From the NCBI GenBank assembly GCA_023053545.1, contig JAKZAN010000007.1, positions 3,782,001 through 3,846,000 of the forward strand: a DNA stretch of 64,000 nucleotides. The letters are read 5' to 3'. Source of the DNA: Lepidurus packardi. Its lineage: Eukaryota; Arthropoda; Branchiopoda; Notostraca; Triopsidae. The notes beneath the pieces were generated by a model that worked only from the letters and a program-made list of their open reading frames with translations, was not told where the DNA came from and did not search any database. The translations under genes and the position numbers were made by a program. Shown here piece by piece: positions 9,184 through 21,944 of this stretch (positions within the stretch are counted from its first letter, which is position 1; the number at the start of each line of letters is the position of its first letter).

Positions 9184-12100
9184 GCGGCTTTGGTTAGGAA
9201 ATGTTGGCGTTTCTATTTCCCAACCATTCTTATATCCCTTGCTTGAAATACACAAAGTAAACAAAGTTTCTGTTCCCTTTCTTTAAAAAAAAAATCTGGC
9301 AGTTTTACATTTAAAGTTATATTCACGGCCTACTTAGTTATTCTTATTCTTCCTTGGGATGGGAAGCTTATTCTGGAAGAGGACTAACTACCAAGTCCTG
9401 TTGTGAACTAGAACGCATAGAATACGAAACTTGGGGCAAATTCAAAAATTGCGGTTGTCAAGGACAGTTTTTTTCGCATTTAGGAAATACAAAAGAAGAG
9501 TTTAGGTACGGCGCATTCTCCTTTGTTGAAAGAAATCAAGTTTTAGAGTTAGTTGAACTCTACAAGGATCTAACGATTCAGCGAACTTGTGGGGATAAGA
9601 TTTTAACTGGCAAGTTCAACTCCGCGAAATGTGCAAGTTTCAGAATGTCAGTTTACCCAACCCATCATTCATCAAGAACTTGAAGACCCGTCACATAAGC
9701 AGGCTAGTCAGTCAACCGAGTTTTAACGTCGCTCTGATTTTTACTTTTCTGTCTTCACCCAAGTTTTCGACAGCTGCTTCCTAATGGCAAAAACGTGTAT
9801 GCCATTATCCTAAGGTTGTTGTTATTGGCAAGCGTCACCCCAAATTGTAAAGTGCAGACCTTTTGTGTTTGACAAGTTTGGATATCTTCATGTGTTAAAC
9901 CTTTATTCACTGTAAAGTGAAAACATGGGCACAAAACCGTCCTCAGAGATTGTTTATAGCTTAGACAGTTGTTCATTGGCTTTTTTGACTTTCACTCCCA
10001 GTTCGGCAGTTGCGCTTGAAACAGACAGTGGTAGTGCTAATAACGTATCGATTAGACTCCACCAGTTAGTATGTGGGCATCAGTAATATCACGTAAAGCG
10101 AAGAAAGTTGGTTGTGTTTCATCGTAATTGCCCAAAAAAGAAGTGCAAAGCATTATTAAGTGAGGCTGTTTCCCAAAACGTTAAATTTTTTTTGTTCTCT
10201 TTAGTATGGCTGGGGACGCCCGGCTTTGGGCAATAATGAAAGCTCTCGGAAAAGGTCAGAAAAAGTTGCCCTCCCTGGCAGCCAGTAATTTGTGACCTAT
10301 TAGCGAAATGGGTTCTTCTTGGAGGGACTTGGGAGGGCATGCATTTTCATGAAAGAAAATAAAGGGAAGAACATCGGACGAAGGAAGCGTCTGTCGAATA
10401 GTTTTTCATGTTGGAATGTGGATTCTATTGTAAAGCAAGCAGGAGTATTATAACTTTTACTAAGCTAGAAATGGACTAGCATGTTTTATATGCGAGCTTT
10501 CAAGTTCCTTTGCCTTTCCCTTTCTGACTCTTCCATTAAGAGGACTTTTCTCATGTTTGGTTTTGCAGGAACAAGCCTAAAATACACCAGAGGAAACATT
10601 TGCGATTTCTGAAATGGAGAAAGACTTTTTGTTTTTTTTCGCAAGGAATCAAACTTGGTTTCGTGATCTTTTTGACTTCATAACCTGTGTGGCTGTGTGG
10701 TACCATACTAGTTAGCTAATTTTCGTGTTTGCTTGTAGATGTGGAGTTACACAACCTTAGAAAGTTTTTCAAAGTGCGACGACCGATACGAAGTGTGCAA
10801 AGGCTATCACGAAAATGGTATGTTTTGGATTCAGTGATTCAGTCTTAAGTTGTAGCGATCGTGGGTTGAAAGCCAGACGGAGTGAAGATGTCTGAAGTAA
10901 GCTGGAAAGAAAGTGTAAAGCTAACCCGCTTGCCATGATGGAGTGCTATATTTTTCCTTTCTGTAAGGGACGAAAATCCCCTTAACATTGAACTACGCAC
11001 TTCAGCTAGAAAAGAAAATTTTTCCCCACTGCCGATTTTTTTATCAAGATTAATGAACTAGCGCATTTCCTAAATGCCCTTGTTTTTTCCGTTGTTGTTA
11101 TTTTTGGAAGTTCGAGTGGGGAAAGCATCCTGCTTTGGAATGTTAAAGGACACAATCTTTTATGAGCAATGTGTCGAAAATATAAAAAATTTATCCGAAG
11201 AACTTGCCGAAATTGCAGAGCTCACTGATTTGCGAACCATGACTACACCTTGGGCCCATGAGCGAGTTTATTTTATTTTTCTTAGGAAAATTGGTTCAGT
11301 GGTATTATTCATCAGCAAAGTGGAGCTTTGGGAGATTTTTAGAATAAAAAAAATGCCAGAAGCCTTTCTTTTGAGCTTCCCGGGGATTGTGATTGGCAGG
11401 TAAGAGATTCGAAAACTCTCCCGTGGTTTTGAGCAGCGTATTTCACCCGAAATGCTTTTTGTGATGGATGAAAGGCTCCCTGTATTTACCACAGACGTAA
11501 CTTTTCGCATCTTGCATCGTAAACGTGGTCCTGTCTCTCCATTGGCATGAGGGCAAATGGAAAGCCCCAGTGGAGTTTCGGAAGTCAAAGATTCATTCGC
11601 AAGGGACATGCAACGTGACAGCACGTGAGTTCATGGATCATCTCCTGAACCGTAAGTGAAACGACCTGCGTTCATAGATTGAAAGGCTATGGATTCTATA
11701 CTATGCTTACTAAAAGGTTCTCTCTATATTGTATATCCATTCACGAGTATCTGTATTTCAATGAAGGAAGGAGATGTGGGAGTGTGTGACCGTATCTCTT
11801 TGAGAGTATCTTTTTTTACTCTCTTTTAGAATTGCAAAAGAAGAGTACATAATGACGCAAACGTATCCGGGATATTAAAATGTAATCTGTTTTGCATTGT
11901 TGCCTACGCAATATTGACTATGGGAAAAGCAGAAACTGAACGGTCCTCCTTCAATTTAGGAAGCTGGGCATTTGTCATGGACTTATTGACATGGAAGCAT
12001 ATTAATACTAATATAGTTTCCAGAAATGGAACTCTTGATAAATACCAGTATACTCCCAACATATATCATATAAGCTGCACGTCCCATTTCAGTATTCATA

Positions 12101-13669
12101 ACAAATGGTTAAAAAGAGAGAACATTAACTCACTGTTTTTTAATTGTAGTTATACACATAATGGTTAGTAATAAACTCGGGTTTATAAACTTTCTTTCTT
12201 AAAATCAGAAACTTGGGGTACAAATTCATAAACACAAATTTTTCCATGTTACAATTTTTTTGATGAAATGAAAATGGAAAACTGCAAAAGCAAAATGCCT
12301 TCAAACTATTGTATTAGACATGTGCATTAGTAAATTAACTTAATTTAGTAATTTGTAAATTGAAAATAACAGCTGCAAAACTTCTTAGTAAGTTACTAAT
12401 CTTCTTAAAGGTTTATTTATCTTAATATGAAAATAGTGCACATTTATTCAATGTTTTGAAATATGCATGCGATGGTCTGTTGCAAGATTTCTTAAATAAT
12501 GTAGGATAATTAAGACATATTTAACATAATAAAGGAATAAAACTTCCTTGGAGCAACTTGCGGTGGTGTAGGTTTGTGTAGTCATCCAGACTAGGTCTCC
12601 TTTTGGTTGTTGATCGAAAACTCATTTGTTGCTTCTCGGTATATCTTGTTTCCATGGAAAGTCAGCGTTTGAAGTAGACAATAGCATTCTTCTGCGGATG
12701 TCGGGATGTGTCCATTGGCTGCTTGTCCATAATGGTGTCGTGGCCTCCGAGGAAGAATGAGTCAATCTTCAGTTGACATTGCCATGCCATGCAAGCATAT
12801 GCTCAAAACGTTGTGATTGCCTTTACATCTTTTGGTTAGGACGTGATTCCTCATGGTGGTAGCGTTCTCGGGGTTTACTCGGTTCTAATTCTTCTCCTTA
12901 CGATTTGTTCATATGAAAACCGCTAGAGGCTGACAGTCGCTAAATATTAAAGTGACTGAGTTACTTTCATTTGCAGTTTCTCCCAAACCCATCTTGCCTG
13001 TTGCTTCTCTTGTAAATAACTGCAGAAAATATCCATAATTCCGTGCTAATTTTATATTTAGTCAAGTCACGACAATAGTAAGCTTTTTTTCTTTAGTGCT
13101 TTCCTTAAAGTTTCGTCTAGATACACTATAGAACTATCTTCATTTCAGTTCTACAGTCGCGCTAGGCCAGCCTGTCCCGCGTCTTCGGGTCAATTTGCCC
13201 CTGTCCTCCGTGCCCCCTGGCTAGCACCATGTATTGCCTGCGCACAGGAACTGTTAGTGTCTAAGTCGACAGCAATTTATCTCTAAAAGGATATTGTTAT
13301 TCATTGATGAGATCCGGCACGATACATGAAGACCTACTTGAGGTACAATCCATAAAGTCAGTAGCTTGGGCTCAGTAACTTGCCACGCGCCGCGGCTTTA
13401 GTGTGTGTATGCAAATCAGGGAAAGGCTGACATTTATTGCCCAACATTCAGTCCAACCAAATTAGACTTCCACAAAGTCTCGTTTGGGCACTTGTAGGCC
13501 TTCTTAAACGCCTCTTAGCTTAAGAAACAAACGAAAGCGGTGCAAAGCGTGTGAAACATGCCAGCAACAATGAAACCTTACGTTTTATTCCTTGATAGTC
13601 CCAATTGTTAATACACTACACGAAAAAGGTTGTCCTGCGGGGTAAAAAGCATATACCGTGGTTTTTCGC
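9184..13669. other. Gene-poor interval downstream of cactin
   Basis: No recognisable gene is seen over 4.5 kb. An AATAAA occurs at 10358-10363, rather far from the cactin stop to be its signal with confidence. Exon-like signals occur at about 10741-10819 (acceptor TTGTAG, short open frame, donor GTATGT) and at the donor GGCAG/GTAAGA near 11400 after an open frame from 11074. Neither gives a protein I recognise. Coordinates 12170-12540 are strongly AT-rich, and 13150-13260 is a short GC-richer patch. Confidence 0.4.
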
Positions 13670-13843
13670 TTAAGATAAAAGGTTACACTCGTCCGCAAAC
13701 GACTCCAGCTTACTAATCCTGTTCTCAATATATAGCTTCCTGTATTTGTATTCATTTCCCATTCTTTGGCTTAGCACTTTTTCGGCAAGGAAACCAGTAC
13801 TCTGTATGTATTTAGGCGCCGACGTTGAAGAATTCGACGCCAT
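13670..13843 (-). CDS. Small unidentified protein or first exon of a minus-strand gene
   Basis: On the minus strand an ATG at 13843 with an A at -3 and G at +4 (CAAATGG) opens a 57-codon frame ending in TAA. The product starts MASNSSTSAPKYIQSTGFLA and continues with a basic, helical, coiled-coil-like stretch (EYKYRKLYIENRISKLESFA). Its composition is unlike the Phe/Ser/Leu-rich chance frames elsewhere in the window. I do not recognise the family. It may be a complete small protein or the first exon of a longer gene, since GTAAGC lies inside the frame after NRIS and could act as a donor. Neighbouring sequence gives no further exon I can defend. Confidence 0.3.
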   Translation of the reverse strand: MASNSSTSAPKYIQSTGFLAEKVLSQRMGNEYKYRKLYIENRISKLESFADECNLLS

Positions 13844-15706
13844 TTGTCGCCTTCGCACTTCCCCGTTTAGCTCGGCAAAAGTTGCGTTTCGTTTTATTTG
13901 ATTTTCTCTCCCTTGTGATCCTGAAAATAAGATTAAACTCTACAAAGGATCAGTTCTGGTTTAATACTGAAGCCAACCTAACCTAGTTGGTTAGTCAGAG
14001 GTTTCCAGTCTTAAAACTTCAAGACTTAAAACTTCAAACTGTATCAACTTCTTCACACATTTTATTGTAGTTGTCAAATTCATTGATTGACAGAGTGACG
14101 CTAACACATCCTGCGTTGTTGGGAACTTGGCTTGTTAGGGAATGTCCGGAAACATGGCCTCAAAGCTTCGATTTTTAAGGAACGGGTGGTATATTTCATG
14201 TGTTTTCCTTTTCGGGGCGAAGTTTGACGCGCATTTTTTTGGGGTAGAAACTAATACTTTCCCAGCGAACTGCATAGTCGATACACAACGGGTGCAAGGT
14301 GTCAAGTTTTAATGATTTAGGGCACATAGTAAGGGCACAGCACTGGAATTCAGGACTGGCCCGTTACTGGTGGTTTGCCTCTCCAATTTAATGTTTCGAG
14401 GAAGGTAGGGTCTTGCAGGTTTTTTGTAGTAGGTAAGAATAAACCAACTCGCAAGAGAAGCCTATAATACTATTTAAAAATTGTCATATGCCTTTTGTCA
14501 TAGAAATACGAGACTGCAGGAAAGCGAACACAAGTTGAATTGAAAATGGACTCCAATTGTTGGACTCCAACCATTGACGCTCGCATATCTTAAGCTCATA
14601 TTTTTTTATTTATTTTTTACAGCGAGTTTTTTGGGCGTGAAACGAAAATTGCTACTCTCATATAGAATTCTAAGAATTTTTCAGATTCATGTTTTCTTAT
14701 CGGATATTTACGCTGGTTTGTTAAGTTTTATGAGCTTAAATGGGGGAATTTTATTTTGAATTCTTACGTACTTTTGAAGACATTTATAATTCACGCAATG
14801 ATCATTTCTGCTTCAGTAATTTTTTAAAATTTAGATTAAGGATAGTAAGCATGACTAATTTTATTATATAATAAACAATAACTTTGTTACACAATTTACT
14901 GATTTTGTTTATCTATAAGAAAATAGGAATAGGAAATCTTGTTTAGGTACTGCATACGCCGTGTTTTGGCAGTATTGACTAATATACGCTACGCTTCAGG
15001 GAGTTTTTATTAGCTTTGCTAGTACAGTATGTTACTGTTGTGTATTAAGGGTCAGTAAGTATCCGGAGTTAATGAGCAAACCAGTCTGTCCTGTAGCCGT
15101 ATCTTCGCTATAAAGGGTCGCTGTTCGTGTATGGGGTTGGCCATGTTAACAAGAAAGTTCCATGTGTATAAACCTGATTATTAACTGTCATTGGACAGGA
15201 AGCTTGGTTTGGAGTTTTAAAGGGACGACCAATATTCTCAACCTGACTTCAAGCTACATACGTGGAATATATTGAACCTTGTGGTTTTTGGCAAGCGTCA
15301 CTGTTACGAGTTCGCCCGAAAGTCACGTACAACTCAAAAGCGTCAACATGTCGGCTGAAATTGCGACATGGTCCTCCTTTTTTTGCAAGTCTTCGAGACA
15401 TTCTTGAAGCAGTAGATGTTTTTTTTTTCTTTCGAATAAAAATTTCGTAACGCTCTTTTTCAAATTGCAAATAGTGTACCCAAGAAGGTATTTGACATCC
15501 TACGTGGCAAAATCAGTTTTTTCAACGTTATTTGCTTAGGACATTTGTACGCGGAGCCAAAAAACGATTTAGAACAAGGCTCCACTCGCCTTCTGAAGTT
15601 CTCCTGTTCCCCGAAATCCACTCACCTAGGAAACGTTCGAAAAGAGCTCCGTTCCGCAAGAATTTCTAACAGTAGACCTAATGCCTGGGACATTCGTAAG
15701 GGTATA

Positions 15707-16608
15707 CAGTAGAAGCCGCTTATTATGATCGCTGGTTACTAGAATCATCCGCTTTCTGAAATCAAATTTTAAAGGACCTAATCAAAATGATAAATTTAAT
15801 AGCATTTTAATCCGTTAATAGAATCACATTTTCGGATATTAGAATCAATTTTAAAAGAATCTTCACATGTACAGTAACGAAACTACAGTAGTGATTGCTA
15901 CATGGACTTTGCATATTGACCAATGACATTGCTTTTACGTCGTTTTGACTAATTATGTCATCTCCAGCCTACTAGTACGCATAGGAATAAATCCTTTCTA
16001 AACTCCCCAGTCAGTTAAACGAGCAGGTTATTCAATTGAATGACCAGTGCCTTTAATTGACTGTGGAAAATGAGAAGGGATATCGTGTTGAGAACCCTAC
16101 CTAAACATAGGAGTAGGCTTCAAAGGCGCAGTGGCAATGCAACGCCTCGGCAAATGGACGACGAAGGACGACTCGTCAAATGGACTCCGTGTACCTGACA
16201 CAAGGACGCCGGGTCCCGACAGAAGGACACCAGGTCCGTAATCTTTTAAGGGACAAATATAATTTCGAGTTTGAAAAGTCTCTGCTCATTGTTTAAGCGC
16301 CAACAAGATTAGAAAGTGCTTAAGGCGTATTAAAAAATACGTCGCAAGTTTAGGTTTGGTTAGGTTAGGCGTCCTTATGTCGCGGTCCGGAATCCTTATG
16401 ACGTATTTTTTTAATATTTTTTTTTAATAAACAATAGTGGGTTAGTGAATCTAGAAAAAGGAAACATGTGTGAAAGTGTCAATAAGTAGGCGTTGCTTTG
16501 TTTCTTTGGTTTAAAGAAGCCAGTAACCGGTTTTCCGTTATTAGAATCTCCGCTTAATTGAATCAATATTCATTTGACAAACGTGATCACAATAAGCGCC
16601 GTCTATTG
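15707..16608. mobile_element. Non-autonomous pogo/Tc1-like DNA element with nested foldback copy
   Basis: The left end reads CAGTAGAAGCCGCTTATTAT and the right end, reverse-complemented, reads CAATAGACGGCGCTTATTGT. These form imperfect terminal inverted repeats continuing into GATC, and each is flanked outside by TA, the target duplication of the Tc1/mariner/pogo superfamily. No transposase frame is present. The flanks match the second copy at about 46857-47666 over hundreds of bases (shared GGATATTAGAATCA, CTTCACATGTACA, TTGAGAACCCTACC, TAGGCTTCAAAGGCGCAGTG). From about 16133 to 16425 the interior is replaced by a copy of the foldback family, which therefore inserted later. Confidence 0.75.
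16133..16425. mobile_element. Foldback element nested in pogo-like element (copy b)
   Basis: It starts directly after the GGCGCAGTG of the host transposon. It shows the left arm (GACTCCGTGTACCTGACACA, AGGACGCCGGGTCCCGACAG), the inner spacer (AAGGGACAAATATAATTTCG, AAAGTGCTTAAGGCGTATTA), a short TTAGG-like core and then the start of the right half (TCCGGAATCCTTATGACGTA). The rest of the right arm is missing. Confidence 0.75.
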
Positions 16609-18172
16609 TATATACCCGTCAGAATTATTGTTGCGTTTTTCTCAGGAACGGAGCATGGTAGAAAAGAAGTAAAAGCGGTCTTCATAGCTTGAAAGGTTCG
16701 AGGATGGGTTTGTAATAAAGTACAAAGTCAAGCGTTGAACTGTAAGGTTTTTATTCCGACACGCTATACGCGTTTACGGGCGATGAAATTGCGTAGTTTT
16801 GCAAGAGGCTGTTCTTCATACAAGAGGAAAGTGTATTGAGGACAGGGGAGAGGGCCCTTGAATCTTTGGCAAAAGGCGTCCCGTTTAGTACAGTTGGAAG
16901 CTATAATATTCCGGATGAATGCTATGAGTGCATATAAGAATGACAGCATTACTTTACGGTTATGCCAAAGCGATACAGTGCTTGCACCGATATGGGGTTT
17001 CTGTCTAGCTATCGGGTTATGTATAACATGCTTATATGCACGCGTTCTGCTGTCAATACATTCGAAGTAGCAAAATCTGATGTCTTTATAGTTCTTTGAA
17101 AAGTTTGCAAGTTTATTAACGTTGAAATGCGGGAGGGGTGAAGTATTGGCAAGTTCCAATTCTCAAAAGTTTCTTTGGACTAAGCTTTTCAAGTTTGAGT
17201 TTTCGACTTCATAATGATTTCTTCCAAACTTTACATTCTCCCTAAATGTTATTACTTTTTGTTGGGGTTGGGAGATGGGTTTCGCTAAAGTAGGGATTGT
17301 ATATCAAAGCAGAAATAACGATTGACTTATTTTTCTGAAATACGAATCCGATGTGTTTTTAGAGCACTGCTTCCAATAACAAGAAGGATTTGGCTCCGAA
17401 AACTCTTGACTTTGTGGGGCCCCAGCCAAAAATTATTGATTAACAAAAGTCTTGAGGTTGCTCCAGGATACAATTTCTTTTATTTCGTTTGGTTGTTAGT
17501 GAAAATAGAACTTCAGGGTTATGAAGAGTACTGCATTGGCAGAAATATGATCCATGATCCTCGTAACACTTGCCTCAATATGAATTCAATGAACTTTGTC
17601 AGCTAAAGTTGTCTTCAGTTTCCCCTTTCGATACATTTGACCCCCGACGCTTAAAAAATTGGTGAAGGAGCGTAGTGAAGGTGGAGAAAAAAGAAAAGGA
17701 AAATGTCGTGGAGTTCGAACTATCTTAGGATAGTTGCTTGTGCAACCTTTTGTACTTCACGCATACAAGTGAGGTTATAAAATCCAAAGGAAGACAAAAG
17801 GTACTTCCCAAGTCATCCGTGAACAATACAACAGGATGATGACTCTGCCTTATTTTCTTCAGCGATTCCGGCATCGACTCGCCACCCTATTCTCTTGAAC
17901 ATCTTCCTCATGGATACTCACTTTGATGCCCGAAGGTAACGAGATAATGCGATAATAGGCTCCCCAAAGTATTCCTCATTCGGCAAGTTTCTGCATAAGT
18001 CACACACATAAAACCAGCACTATATTCTCTAGTCTAGTAACTCTCGGGTTGGAATGGGAGAAGAAATCTAACTTCGAAAGAAAACAAAATCTTGCGCGCG
18101 CAGTAGCTGATACCAGTCGCGGGGAAAAGCGATAACATTACGTTGATCATTCCAAACTTGAGTTCTTTTCCT

Positions 18173-18351
18173 GGGAAGTAGACACAATGATAACTCGACA
18201 AAAGGACTCCGTGTACCCGACACAAGGACGCCGGGCCCGACATAAGGGCGCCGGGTCCCAACACAATCGCCGTCCTTGCGTCGGGGCCCAGCTTCCTTGT
18301 AACGGGTAAAACGGAGTGCTTTTGTCGGCTCGTCCTTCTGTCACGTTGCCC
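18173..18351. mobile_element. Foldback element, arms only (copy c)
   Basis: A 179-bp near-palindrome. The left end reads GGGAAGTAGACACAATGATA, then ACTCGACAAAAGGACTCCGT and GGACGCCGGGCCCGAC. The right end mirrors it: GTCCTTGCGTCGGGGCCCAG, then TTTTGTCGGCTCGTCCTTCT, ending GTCACGTTGCCC. The spacer and TTAGG core of full copies are absent, so the two arms lie back to back. The two tips are of different type (GGGAAGTAGAC versus GGGCAACGTGAC). Confidence 0.75.
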
Positions 18352-18378
18352 TTTTTCTCGTCTATGAAAAAGGAAATA

Positions 18379-18440
18379 TTTTAAAAATAATAAATAAATT
18401 ATAAACATAATTAAAAAATAATAAATAAATTATAAATATA
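18379..18440. repeat. AT-rich tandem duplication
   Basis: AATAATAAATAAATTATAAA occurs twice in a row (followed by CATAATT, then TATAGTT) just beyond the arm-only foldback copy. It is a low-complexity duplication with no coding content. Confidence 0.6.
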
Positions 18441-21400
18441 GTTTACAAAATTATAAGAAATTATTAGTCTAATTAAAAATAACCCCGAATTTAAAATTCA
18501 TAACATTTTGATGGGAATCTGACCAGTAGCTTGTTTTTGACATGTTTAAAGCCTATTGAAGCCAGGCTTATGTCCTAAAATTTCTTGAGTCATGGGGGAT
18601 CCCGAATAAAAGCTGCTTGACGAGGGGAAAATTAGCTTAAGGAAGACACACCGAGCTTAAACCTTGCATACCAATAAGTAGACATAACATACACACGCAT
18701 GCATATGGTTTGAAAGAGGATAGGATATGCGCCCTAAACGACGGACCCTGGTGCGTTAGGGGATAACTGGGTTGGGTATGGGAAAGGTCGACTTTCCACC
18801 CCGAAGTCAGTCAGTAGGCATCGCGACGCCCGTCTTACTGCACACTCGTCGACGCAGTGAAAGGTTCTCTCGTGTTTAAAGCCCGGTCAAGGAATGTGAG
18901 CTTTGAGACAAACATTTCTATTTCAACTTTCAATTTTGAGCTGTACTCCAAAACACTTCATATACAAAACCTCGTGACAGAGGCTAAAGAGCGAGTTTCT
19001 AATCAAAGGAGTTAATCCCCAGGAGCTAATTTACATACATTTACACGCCGTGTCACACGGGAATTTGAATGCCATGACTAATGAACATGAGAGTTCTGCC
19101 TTTGACGGATCGCTGTTTTGGCACTTGAGAAATTGAGCAGAAATCAACAGTTAAAGTGGACTTGTGCGTTACTTCGACTCGGATTGAGTGAAAACCCAGG
19201 AATAATACGGACAGTTGTGTGGAACATTATAATTCTCGGGAAGAAGAAAATAATTTGGCGGTAGGTTATTGACTTGATGATTTATTTTAACTCTGGCAGC
19301 AAAATAAGAAGACATCAACGTAAGAGAAAACGAAAACTATCGATATTAATGTGACTGTGTTTGAGCCCCAGGCATGTTTAAACCGAGTGGAAGGTTGATA
19401 GGCAAGTTGCTTAGATCCACGGGCGATTTTAACGAGGTTTGCTTGCGGTTTTCATAGGAACCCCAAAGGCTTGTTTTGTGGCTTTAAACACGAGTTTCAA
19501 CTTATTTTGGCGAGTTGTGACTTCGGTGAAAGCTCATGGTGTTATCTAAATAACGATTAGCGCAATGTTAAATTTAAAGGCTGTAGTAGAACCTATTTGT
19601 GGTAGATGTCTTTTGATTAAGTGTCTTCTTTTTTCTCACTACTTTGATGTCGAAAACGTTACGAATTTTAGAACGGCGGAGCGTACCGGAAACTCGCTTA
19701 CAAAGTCTAAATTTCTATAGTGTATATTTCTTTTATGAAAAAGATATGACTGTCATATACACGTTGCAAAATACTCTAGTACCTGTTTTCTCTTATGTCA
19801 TCTAAGAGATTTAACCGAGATTTAATATAATTATTCCGACATTTTTTAAATGATATATTATTCTTATTGTGAATATTTTGTTTTAATTTGTTGTCTTTAT
19901 TTTACAAAAGGTATTATTCTTATTATTCCAGTCTTATTATGAAAGAGGAACTTGCTTACATTACGGGATTTCCTATAGGGATACAATTTATTTCGAACAT
20001 ACATTTATTTTAAACAAATTTATCTAAAATTTGTTTTGATTAGCTGAACCTTACTGAATACTTTTAATTTCAATTCTTCACAACCGTTTTGACGGTAATA
20101 AGAGGCTTTACGCCGGTAATGTTCGCTGCAGTAGAGTTATCGTATCTTATATACGTCAAGATGGTCTCGAGAGTACTTTGTGACTAATGCATTCTTAAGT
20201 ATACTTGGGCCATTATGACCTTATGATTGTCGTAAAGAAGGTTATGATTGTCCTCTATACTCTTATTGCAAATCGTATGACGAACGCACACCGAGCTTCG
20301 TCTTTTTTTTTTTTTTCATGTACCGTACAGTACACTGGCTGTTTCACGGTCTAAGACCTATTGGCAGCGAGTCGTGGTCTTAAAAGTATATTTCTTGAAG
20401 GGCTAGCCGAAATCCCGAATAAAATGTGTCTTAGTTTCTTACGAAGGTCATAAATTGCTTTGCAAGTCTTGTGGAATAGACGCTTTTCCCCGTAAGTCGA
20501 AAAGTGTGAAACATCGCATTATTCCCCTATTTCTTTTTTTCATTTCTTTCTTTTTTCCCACTTCTTCTTGGCCTCAAGTTCCCAGTATGTTGCCAAAAAA
20601 TTCCTTTCGGGTGGGCGTAGTCCAGATTGGGTAGTCTTCGCTTATCGGTTTCAAGTTTAACTCATTTTTCGATTCTTTTTTCTTTACCTTTCGTTTCTTT
20701 TTATTGAAAACGACGTAACATTCTTGGCGACCTAGATTGAATTCTTGCAAGATTTTCAATTTGGGCTTCGACTGTGGCGGCCAGAAACCGCTTTTCTTGT
20801 TAGTGAAACTGGGACAGGCATCACGTTATCAATTTGATTGCATTTTTTTGGTTTCAAAATCCTTTCGAGGGGTTCGTCTAGAAAGAACGGGAGCGCCACA
20901 GGCAATTTTGAGGGTGTCTATTTAAGTTTGGGATGACGGGTAAGGAATTTTTCGTGATCTGGCCATTGATTAAAAGTTAGCCAACAGAACAGAAATAGTA
21001 CCATGTTAAAAGAAACTATGGGGTTTTAGAAGTTATCCTTGATTGATTAGATTTTTTTTTTTTGTGTAGACATCCTTTTTATTGGGATGGCCCAATAAAA
21101 TAATGAGATTTTCTTTTTCCTTTTGTTGCGAGTGACAGCGAATCGCATGGGATATTTTTTTTCTTTTGCGAAGTAGTACCAGGGTTGATGTCTTATCGAT
21201 TAGCAATTTTTCCATTTGATGACTTTTTGCAATGCTCATATGAGCTATGACTTTATAGTTTGTCAGGCAACATTATCTTTTATTGGCCACTCACTGCCTC
21301 CTCTCTAGTGTCATGACGCCCTCCTCTAGAACCACATTTCGGATATAGTTTCCTACTCACCTTAACTTTGCCTTGAAAAAATACAAGCAAAAAACAAAAC

Positions 21401-21676
21401 CTAGAAGCTAACTAAATTTCTTGTTTTTTGACCAGTCAATCAGGCAATCAGGCAATCACGAAATTGCCTGAGAAGGAAGCAGGTCATCCGCTAACTAGAT
21501 CTCGATATAAGTGGTAAATCCCGATCCCGATTATAGGAATCGATTTCTTAATTGATTATGGCAGTCTTCTCTCGCTTATTTGGCAAAACAGCAAGCTTTT
21601 TTCGGGGCATTGAGTTTTTTCTTTAATTTATTTAGGTTTTCGAGGAAACGGAGAACTCATTTGTGAGAATATTACG

Positions 21677-21944
21677 AAGAAAATAGTCTAGCGCGTGAGA
21701 CAAAGTAAACAAAGTGGAAGTTAAGGTGAGAGAAGTGCCATAACTAGATATCGATATAAGTAGTAGATCACGATACCAATTATATAAATCAATGTCTTAA
21801 CTGTTAAGGGAAGAAAATAGTCTAGCGAGTGAGACAAAGTAAACAAAGTGGAAGTTAAGGTGAGAGAAGTGCCATAACTAGATATCGATATAAGTGGTAG
21901 ATTACGATACCAATTATATAAATCAATGTCTTAACTGTTAAGGG
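21677..21944 (+). repeat. 134-bp tandem duplication inside a ~380-bp larger repeat
   Basis: Two adjoining 134-bp units (21677-21810 and 21811-21944) are nearly identical. Both begin AAGAAAATAGTCTAGCG, pass through ACTAGATATCGATATAAGT and end TTAACTGTTAAGGG. Outside them, flanks of a larger unit are also duplicated: AAACAGCAAGC and GAAACGGAGAACTCATT recur at about 21590-21660 and 21970-22045, and AAGAAAATAGTCTAGCG recurs at about 22058. A more diverged copy of the ATCGATATAAGTGGTA part lies near 21500. This is a two-level tandem structure with no coding content. Confidence 0.85.

Noticed and set aside
10741..10819. Exon-like segment with acceptor TTGTAG, 26-codon frame (MWSYTTLESFSKCD...) and donor GTATGT
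   Set aside because: No neighbouring exon, no recognised family, and such signals occur often by chance at this size.
11074..11403. 109-codon frame starting MPLFFPLLLFLEV and ending at a donor-like GGCAG/GTAAGA
   Set aside because: The hydrophobic start and donor are suggestive, but no family is recognised, codon use looks random after the middle, and no partner exon was found.
16764..17159. 131-codon minus-strand open frame
   Set aside because: It needs a TTG start, has no recognised domain, and lies in a transposon-rich interval.
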